Source of the DNA: Rosellinia necatrix
Taxonomy: Eukaryota; Ascomycota; Sordariomycetes; Xylariales; Xylariaceae
Direction of reading: 5' to 3'
DNA length: 64,000 bases
Assembly (NCBI GenBank): GCA_021209875.1
Contig: JAGYVD010000004.1
Coordinates: forward strand, 4,873,001 to 4,937,000
Notes under the pieces: generated by a model
What the model was told of the DNA's origin: nothing
The model's input: only the letters and a program-made list of their open reading frames with translations
Databases searched by the model: none
Translations under genes and position numbers: made by a program
In this document: one piece after another, positions 56,903 through 64,000 of the stretch
Numbering within the stretch: position 1 is the first letter of the stretch
Layout: each line of letters starts with the position of its first letter

Positions 56903-57782
56903 ATGCAGTACTCGCTCCTCCTCGCGGCGCTGCTGCCGGCCGCGTCGGTGCTCGCGGCGCCGGCTCCCATGCCGACACCCGTACGTTCATGCCTCTTCCC
57001 CCCAATTTACATCGTAACGGTCCCTTTACTTTTTTTCCACAGCACCGAAGAATCTAACACGGAAGTCTTTAATTTTTTAATTTTTTTTTTATAGCCCGGC
57101 ATCCCAACGGCCACGGCGGCGCGCACGGCGCTCGCAGCGCTGACGGTGTCGACCAACGCCGACGACGGGCAGTACAGCCGGGACCTGTTCCCGACGTGGA
57201 TCACCATCGAGGGCACCTGCAACACGCGCGAGTACGTGCTCAAGCGCGACGGCACTAACGTCCAGGTCGGCAGCGACTGCTACCCGACCAGCGGCACCTG
57301 GACCTCCCCCTACGACGGCGGCCGGTGGACCGCCCCGGCCGACGTCGACATCGACCACATGGTGCCGCTGAAGAACGCCTGGATCGTATGTCATTTTCTT
57401 CCTCTCTCTCTATTTTCCCATCCCCCCAACCCCCACCCCTATTCCTCCGTACCCCAACTTTGCAGACAGCGAAGAAAAAGGAAAAAAGAAAAGACCCTTT
57501 TGGCTGATACAGATACCCCTAATCATTTAGTCCGGCGCGAATAAGTGGACGACGGCCAAGCGCCAGCAGTTCGCCAACGACGTGACGCGCCCGCAGCTCT
57601 GGGCCGTGACCGACAACGTCAACCAGTCCAAGAGCGACAAGAGCCCGGACCAGTGGAAGCCGCCGCTGGCCAGCTTCTACTGCGTCTACGCCCGCTCCTG
57701 GATCCAGGTCAAGAGCTACTGGGCCCTCGCCATCACCACCGCCGAGAAGTCCGCTCTGTCCAGCATGTTGGATACCTGTTAG
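56903..57782 (+). CDS. Secreted HNH-family nuclease (DUF1524-like)
   Basis: Predicted extracellular nuclease. Three exons, 56903-56980, 57095-57385 and 57531-57782, join in phase 0 and give 206 residues. Residues 1-18 form a signal peptide (MQYSLLLAALLPAASVLA). The mature part has ARTALAALTV, YSRDLFPTWI, a four-Cys layout (GTCNTREYVL, SDCYPTSGTW, YCVYARSW and the C-terminal DTC), and the HNH core DIDHMVPLKNAW with His114. RPQLWAVTDNVNQSKSDKSP follows, with Asn as a second metal-site residue. This fits the fungal secreted HNH/DUF1524 nucleases, used for nutrient scavenging or as extracellular DNases during host or microbe contact. Intact. Confidence 0.93.
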
Positions 57783-58332
57783 GGAATAGACAAAGAGAGA
57801 GAAAGGGAGGAGGGGGGAGGGAGGAGGGGCGAGAGACAGGTACGGCGCACATGGGGTGAGGGATAAGGGTTTATTTATGGATCGGAGGCTGGGGATGGGA
57901 ACCAAGGCAGGACAAAATCGTCCATAGTGGTAGTGTAGTCTAGGTATAACTTATGATCAGCTACCTAGCCTAGGCGCACACACCCTGACAGCCACCGAAC
58001 ATGGAGGCAAGGCCTTGGTTATTGACCTGAAGTTGCGAGCCTATCTGGAGAATATCATTTCGTTACACGTGATTTTTGAACAGGCATAACTCGCAACCCT
58101 AAGCTTTCTGTGTGGCCTAAGTACATCTGGTCCTATTATCTCACTCCGATGGGAGTGCATAACCATCATTCTCCTCCGTCTTGGCCTCGGTGCATTACAA
58201 GCAACAAGAACCCAGCGATGGCCAATACCCTTCTAACCCAAATCTATGAGTACATCCTGCTGCTCTTGTCGTAGCACCCGAGGCATAATGATATGCTTTC
58301 CGCCTCTAAATTCACATACACCCGTGTAGTGC
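57783..58332. other. Convergent 3' spacer
   Basis: Purine-rich sequence just after the nuclease stop (57790-57835), then unremarkable sequence to the SHP1 stop. No gene seen. Confidence 0.7.
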
Positions 58333-59773
58333 TTAGCCCGTCTTCTTCACCACGGCGGTGCCGCCCTTCTTAAATTCGCCCATGTCACCTATCACGAGTG
58401 ACTTATCAGTGTGGTCCTTATTGGGGAATGTGGTGGCCAAAACCCAGCCGCTGGACCTCAGTTCGGGCGATGCACGGCTGATAAAGTCGTAGATGTCACT
58501 GACTGTCTGTGACGTGTTGAACCGCGCGGGGAGTCTGGTGCCGTCAGGCATTTGAATTCGAATCATTACGGTGGGTTGAGAATTATCGATGGGAGTATTG
58601 GAAGTGGCGGCAGCTGGTGAGGATGATGACGACGACGCGGCTGTCGTAGGGACCGTCGTGGAAGTGGCGGCAACAGCTTCACCTGGTACCGGGCTGCCGA
58701 GGCGCCTGCCCTCGCTACCAAATGGTCTATACACCTTGGGGAGGGGTCGATAGTTCTCGTTATGTTGCTCTAGCTTGACATCTATGGGCTCGTCATATCG
58801 CACGTTCATCAAGTGAACAGGCGCACGCCCTGACTGGATCATACGTAAATCCTCGGCGTTGGCAGGGTCGTCGAAGCGGTGCAATTCCCCGTCATCGATG
58901 CTGAAGCCGTCTCGCCAGAGATGCAGGGTTCGGCTTTGCGGCTCGGCACCCTGCGCACGGCTTGGGGCTCCGAGGGGATCGGGGATTACACGACTCTCGG
59001 TACCCTCGCCACCTAATGTTTGACCACTACCGCGGAAAGAAGAGGAACTGGAGGGGCCGGCAGGAGCAGATGCTTCTGGGCGTCGGGCATTACTGTAGAA
59101 TATAACTTAGTCAAGGTGGCAAGGCGAGACGTGCTGGTGAGGAGAAAGAGCCCAACCTCTTGGCTTTGGAGATGAGATCGTTGATTATGCGCCTCGGATC
59201 GGCGCGTTGGTTCGGATCTTGGACCGCGAGGCCACTCTTCTCACCCCCAGCATATGTGTCTCGAAGGGCAGCATCTTCGTCGTCGTCTTCATCATCATCG
59301 TCGTCGTCGTCATGGGCATTGCCACCCCCTAAAGAGCTCAAAGTTGCCAGACCTTTCTTCTTCTGGGGCCGCTTCGATGCCGAGGAGCTCGACGTGGTAG
59401 GAATGGCTTGAGGGGCGGGTCGACCATCCAGAGTACGGGGACCGGTATAGTCTGGGGGTGCGGCCGAGGAGCCAACTGTATCGGCGGCGGCGGCGGTCTC
59501 GCCCTCGTCCTCATCAGCGAAGTAAGATTGAGCCGCGGCGGCAAGGTCCCATTTGCTAGCAGTCAGATATTCCATAGCCTGTGAGAAAGGAAACCGTGAG
59601 TTAGAGTGCGTTGACATCGAAGAGTGACAGGAAAGCAAGAACCAAGAGAATGGGGCGAAGAGCGAAGGAAGGAGGAGGAGGGGGGGGAGGGCTTAGCTCA
59701 CAAGCTCAATATTGGCACCTGTCGCGTTTACGAATTGGCTCGTGAGCTCATCGTGGTCCACGTTGCTATCCAT
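58333..59773 (-). CDS. SHP1: UBX-domain protein Shp1/p47 (Cdc48 cofactor)
   Basis: Adaptor of the AAA ATPase Cdc48/p97 in ubiquitin-dependent processes and membrane fusion. Three exons: 59773-59702, 59578-59157 and 59092-58333, total about 417 residues. The UBA domain spans the first junction (DELTSQFVNATGANIEL, then AMEYLTASKWDLAAAAQSYF). A disordered part with a long Asp/Glu run follows. The SEP domain contains LHLWRDGFSIDDGELHRFDD and RMIQSGRAPVHLMNVRYDEP. The C-terminal UBX domain contains TVMIRIQMPDGTRLPARFNT, TVSDIYDFI and WVLATTFPNK. Introns are 123 and 64 bp. Intact and of normal length. Confidence 0.96.
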
Positions 59774-60685
59774 AGTAGATGCTGGGGATGATAGATATTG
59801 GAGGGAAACGGCCTTCTTGTACAAGACTGTTGGGTACGGTCGTTTGTGTCTAAGAGCGTGCGTTGTTGTAGCTAATGCCAAGTGCCTTGTCTCTTAAGCG
59901 GCTGATAAACCGAGGATGTAAAGGTTCATTTAGGTAGCGCGGGGCGTTGGGTGGGAATATGGCGAAGAGGTAGAGGAAGGTACAAGAGCGGGACAGGCTG
60001 GAAGGAAAGGTGTGGTTAGATCAGCAGAGGCCAGCCTTGCCGTTATTTTGTACCTATATTTTGCATAGTAAATCAGCACTTACCTAAAGATAACTAACTA
60101 CCTAAGTACTTACTGGGTAGGCAGGTAGAATCAGGCAGTGGCTTCTCTGTCTGCTCTGATCTATTGCAGCTAGGCAGCAGGGTTCGATGGCGACGTCAAG
60201 CTTCCAAGTACCTACTTTACGCTTCGGAGTAGGGAGTTATGGTGGGGTTGGGGGTGTTAAGGCTTCCTACCTAAAAAGGGTACGTCCTTCAACCCCGCTG
60301 TGGGTAGGTACTTAATTAAGTCCACTATCTAATAGTAAGTAGGTACCTAGTTATGTACTACCTATCTAATCATCCTGCCAGTAAGTAGGTACTTAGGTAG
60401 TTACAGTGACTGTACCTAAGAAGCCTATCCGACTTCGCTGTCATAAAGGTACGCTAAGCCACAGCAATCTCAAGCCTCACCTGCCTGCCTACCTTGGTAA
60501 CTACATACCTACAAGTAGGCACTACCTAATTGTCCTCGCCTCTACGTCTCTCTCTCTCTCTCTCACTCACTGATAACTGAGGCACGGAACGACATCACGT
60601 CAAGCCAGCACCTCGTATCTAGGCCGCTACAGCTCGTGCTGACTCTTTCCCCCGTCAAACTCGACCCACATACTCAATTGATACG
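59774..60685. other. Divergent intergenic region (SHP1 / MIM1)
   Basis: Rich in CTAC/GTAG and TACCTA fragments between 60,050 and 60,540, plus a (CT)n run near 60548-60567. It holds both promoters. No gene seen. Confidence 0.65.
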
Positions 60686-61156
60686 ATGAGTTCCGAAGAG
60701 CAGAACCCGTTGGCCGAGTCGGGTATCACGATGCACTCCGACAGCGAGCAGTACTCGGCTGGAGAAGATATTTCCGCATCGCCAGACCATTCGCCGTCAT
60801 CACCAACCTTGATCCTCTATAAACCCCCGACGACGTGGTCCTTACTCCGGGGCGTCGCCATTAATCTGCTCCTACCCTTCATCAACGGCATGATGTTGGG
60901 ATTCGGCGAACTATTTGCACATGAGGCTGCCTTCCGGTTAGGTTGGGGAGGCACAAGAGTATGTTTTCTACGCATATCACCGCCCAGCACCACGACTGGC
61001 CAGGCCAGGCCGTCACTGTCAGGCGAGACTGACGCCGTTTTACAGGTTTTCCCCCTATCGAGACGAACGGCGCACCCGATTGGCCCCGGTATCGAGATCC
61101 GAGATAAACCTCGGGCGCGACCTGGCGGCTTAGATGATTTGACCAGCTTAGAATGA
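60686..61156 (+). CDS. MIM1: Mitochondrial outer-membrane import protein Mim1
   Basis: Mim1 helps insert alpha-helical proteins and assemble the TOM complex in the mitochondrial outer membrane. Exons 60686-60958 and 61046-61156 give 127 residues. The 87-bp intron (GTATGT...TTACAG) is a multiple of three with no stop, so unspliced RNA also stays open (156 residues). The N-terminal 50 residues are acidic and disordered. The single transmembrane helix is about residues 56-75 within LLRGVAINLLLPFINGMMLG, with the oligomerising GxxxG at Gly68-Gly72, followed by GFGELFAHEAAFRLGWGGTR. These are the hallmarks of fungal Mim1. Length and layout fit. Intact. Confidence 0.93.
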   Translation: MSSEEQNPLAESGITMHSDSEQYSAGEDISASPDHSPSSPTLILYKPPTTWSLLRGVAINLLLPFINGMMLGFGELFAHEAAFRLGWGGTRVCFLRISPPSTTTGQARPSLSGETDAVLQVFPLSRRTAHPIGPGIEIRDKPRARPGGLDDLTSLE

Positions 61157-62039
61157 TGCAACGAATGACGACTTAGGAATCCATTTCAATGTGTGCTGTC
61201 TGAGAAGGCTACATATGATACCCGAGGAGCCCGAAGAGCCCGAGGAGCACCAACTATCTCAGCCTAAGTCCCGCGCAAAGACCAGATTTTGAAGGAATAG
61301 AATTAGCCGGTTAGCACTGCGTAATTTTTACCATGCAACTAGCTAATCCATATCCCACCAGATACGAACCCAGCCAAGCCTTAACAGCAAGCTATTGGGC
61401 ACACTGTGTTGGCTGTCTATAAACTAGAGAGAGGTAGCCCGTGGAAATAGGTCCTTGTGCCGAGTAAATAGATGCATGCGCCTGGGTAACTTGCAACCTA
61501 GGTACAGAAGTGACTATAAGGCCATCAAAGCTAGCTTGATTGGAAATGTGAGAGTCTGTCTAGATAGGAGCTATATTCGCTTGAAATGAATACAATTGCA
61601 TTGGATCATCCTAGGCGATTTAACATGGGCTGCTCCCACTTAGCAAGTGGCACTCCTTTACCACAGAGCACACAGATAGAATTAGCAGCTTTGGAGCAGG
61701 TACTCGGATTCGATGAACAACAATCCTCCGAATAGGTAATAACTAAGTACTTTGTACCTAACGCTGAAAAGAGAACGAAGGAGGTACCTGAGCGTGGTAT
61801 CTGAGAGTGGGGTACCTCTCTACTGTACGGTAGTTACAGTCTGTTAGGTATTAGGTAGTTACTTGTACCTACCTAGGTAAGTTGTCAGAGTTTGAACTAA
61901 CTACAATAGGCTACGTTCCCTTCGATTGATGCATATCGTCTCGCGCATAGGATGAAAAATAGTTCAGGTTCAATGTCAGGTTCCTTCTTTTCGACGGGCT
62001 TGTCGTGGACCTCCGTCGCCAGAGAACAGCACACACATC
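61157..62039. other. Intergenic region
   Basis: Rich in TACCTA fragments; one exact TACCTAGGTA at 61870-61879. Should include the OXA1 promoter. No gene seen. Confidence 0.65.
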
Positions 62040-63757
62040 ATGATTCCAAGTAGAGGGCTCACAAGAAGCCCGGCCTCTACGCTGGGGTATTCCTTATGTA
62101 GTCGGATCAAGGTACGATATGTCTGTCCCCAATTGCCCCCAACCCAATCGGCCATGGCGCATATGAACGAACGGCTCGGCTGATAGCGATGCCCGCACTC
62201 TTTTCCAGCCCACGACGAGGACATCATCGACCAGACAATTCTCACAGGCGCAACCGCGGGCGCAATCGCAGCCACAACCACAACCACAACCACAAGCACA
62301 ACCCCGGGCCCCCGTGCTGACGAGACGCGCTCTCGGCCGGACGGGTCTGCCCCAGTATGGCCAGATAGCATCCTGTCGGTCGGCCGTGGGATACGGTGCT
62401 CCGATAGGGATTGCGTGTAGCGTCTTTGCCCAGCGTTCCGGCGCTGCCCGGCATCTCTCGCTTTGGCCGTTCCAATCGGCGCCGAAGCCGCCGCCGCCGC
62501 CGCAGGCCGAAGCCGCCGACACAGTCGCCGAATCCGCAGCGACGCCGCCGCCCGTGGCCGAGACACCGGATTCGTCCCTCCACTACGAGTCTGCCGATCA
62601 CGCCTCGCTTCCGCCTCTTCCTTCCAACGAGCCAGATCTGTCCGAACTCCCCGACAACATATTCGATTCCCTAACCCCCTTCGATATCCCGGAGCATATC
62701 GGGTTCCTCAAAGCCATCGGCCTCGAATACGGTTGGGGCCCTACCTCCTGCTGCCAGTGGCTGCTGGAGCATATCCACGTCTACAGCGGCCTGCCCTGGT
62801 GGGGATCGTTCGCCGTCATGGCCATTATCTTCCGCCTCGTTCTGTACTATCCCGCTCTGACTAGCTCCGTCCACCAGCTCAAGTTACAGACCCTTCAAAA
62901 CTCGCCGGAATTCAAGAAGGCCAAGGCTGAGTTGAACGACGCCGCCTGGCGTAGCAAGGACCAGGCCGCCATGATGCGCGCCCGAGCCGAGATGAAGCGC
63001 TTGACAAAAGCGTCGGGCGCTTCTATGACCATGCCTTTCGTCGGTTTCGCTCTGCTTCCCTTTAGTTACGGCATGTTCCGCCTCACACGAGGCATGTGCG
63101 ATGTACCGGTTCCTAGTCTAGAGTATGGCGGTTTCGGCTGGGTCACCGACTTGACCCTCCACGATCCCTTTTACATCCTGCCGGCCATTTCAGTTATGCT
63201 CACCTATGTCTCGCTCAAGGTAAGCCCCTCGACCTCGGCCGGGACTCCGGCTTTCGTCTAGGCGTTTCTTCTCTAACGCGCTACACTAGCAAACGACCGC
63301 TGCCAGACCCGCAGCTGACGCGATGTCGGATGCCATGACGAAGGGCATGTTGTTCGTGATGCCACCTATCATGTTCCTATGTACGGCCTGGCTACCCTCC
63401 GCCTTACAGTGGTTCTTCCTCGTCATGGCCGGGGGGGCCGTCGTGCAATCAACCTCCACCCTCAACCCCGCGATTCGACGATGGGCCGGCATGCCCGCCC
63501 TTCCTCCCCGCCAACCGCTACTACTACCCGGCTCCATTGCCGGGGCCCACTACCAGAGCCCCTCCCCGCAGAACGTGCTGCGCGAGGGCCTGGCGGCCGC
63601 GTCCCAGAAGTTCAAGGACGCCGGCGGCAACACGGAGGAGAAGGCCCGGTGGAAGAAGGCGGAGAAGTTCGAGGCCGACCGCGCCGAGCAGGAGAAGCAG
63701 AAAGCCTACCGGCGCATGGAAGAGATCCGACGCCGCCGTGCCGATCAGCGCTCATGA
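62040..63757 (+). CDS. OXA1: Mitochondrial inner-membrane insertase Oxa1
   Basis: Inserts mitochondrially encoded and some nuclear proteins into the inner membrane (YidC/Oxa1/Alb3 family). Exon 1 (62040-62111) is chosen because MIPSRGLTRSPASTLG is a presequence and only the 97-bp intron 62112-62208 (GTACGA...TTCCAG) keeps phase. Exon 2 is 62209-63219 and exon 3 is 63290-63757; total about 516 residues. The presequence region includes TRTSSTRQFS and a Gln-Pro repeat. The insertase domain runs from about 210: LEHIHVYSGLPWWGSFAVMA, the loop LQNSPEFKKAKAEL, FVGFALLPFSYGMFRLTRGM, LTLHDPFYILPAISVMLTYV and MLFVMPPIMFLCTAWLPSAL. Its C-terminal tail is long, charged and probably coiled (ribosome-binding in Oxa1). 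Intact. Confidence 0.96.
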
Positions 63758-63919
63758 ACAAAAGGCACGCGCGCACGTACGCAGGCACGCAACAACCCCG
63801 TGTGTGTCATGATCTCTCTCCTATAACCCACCCGGCTGTACAATAAACAAACAAACTGGCAAACGCTACTTATGATAGATAGGCTTTCACCTGGCAACGA
63901 AGAGCCCCCGCGATTTGCC

Positions 63920-63960
<41 letters not shown>

Positions 63961-64000
63961 GATGCCCTGTAAAATCATAATGAGTCCTGGGGCGCAGCCT
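63758..64000. other. 3' flank of OXA1
   Basis: 3' UTR-like sequence with an AATAAA at 63842-63847 and a (TA)n run at 63925-63957. No gene seen before the window ends. Confidence 0.7.
63925..63957. repeat. (TA)n microsatellite
   Basis: About 16 TA units downstream of OXA1. Confidence 0.95.

Overview
This window is nuclear DNA of a filamentous ascomycete (Pezizomycotina, probably a Sordariomycete). Coding regions are split by short introns (about 53-171 bp, one of 381 bp) with GT(A/G)NGN donors, CTAAC/CTGAC-like branch points and YAG acceptors. Intergenic DNA is rich in microsatellites and in ACCT/AGGT motifs. The products are typical of ascomycetes: HET protein, C2H2 plus Fungal_trans regulator, OPI1, SEN2, GTR1, MIM1 and OXA1. 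There are no operons, no rRNA or tRNA that I could support, and no CRISPR.

Layout. 1-5648 is a long gene-free stretch. 5649-10996 (+) is a very large conserved-looking protein with a Sel1-like C-terminus. 12234-14112 (-) is ceramide glucosyltransferase. 15851-17437 (+) is SEN2. 17719-19320 (-) is an MFS transporter. 19989-30978 is a compact accessory region: a 3-hydroxyisobutyrate-dehydrogenase-like protein, a metallo-beta-lactamase-fold (MBL) hydrolase, a zinc alcohol dehydrogenase, a carboxymuconolactone-decarboxylase-like (CMD) protein, an ACS-family MFS transporter, a tandem-domain CMD protein and a second MBL hydrolase. 31391-32963 holds a divergent pair of unknown proteins sharing a CGH...LCxxC signature. 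33775-36525 (-) is a C2H2/Fungal_trans regulator. 37442-40038 is an AT-rich block with a degenerate RNase H-like protein tail-to-tail with a HET-domain protein. From 41082 on: APM1, OPI1, a secreted rhamnogalacturonan acetylesterase-like enzyme, a short hypothetical protein, GTR1, a secreted HNH nuclease, SHP1/p47, MIM1 and OXA1.

How the genes may work together. The 20-31 kb block has the logic of a catabolic cluster: uptake (MFS), ring or lactone opening (two MBL hydrolases), CMD-type chemistry (two proteins, three domains) and oxidoreduction (ADH and beta-hydroxyacid dehydrogenase). Paired or divergent promoters lie between several members, and a regulator lies about 3 kb beyond the end. 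The substrate is unknown. Most other genes are housekeeping: membrane traffic (APM1, SHP1), TORC1 signalling (GTR1), phospholipid and sphingolipid metabolism (OPI1, ceramide glucosyltransferase), mitochondrial biogenesis (MIM1, OXA1) and tRNA splicing (SEN2).

Quality note. Five genes (the 5.6-11 kb protein, ceramide glucosyltransferase, the HIBDH-like gene, the ADH and the tandem CMD) read only with one or two single-base frame changes each, several in G/C homopolymers. All other genes splice cleanly. Uncorrected sequence indels are the likeliest cause, but real decay is not excluded. Exon limits were worked out by eye from frame, splice motifs and protein continuity.
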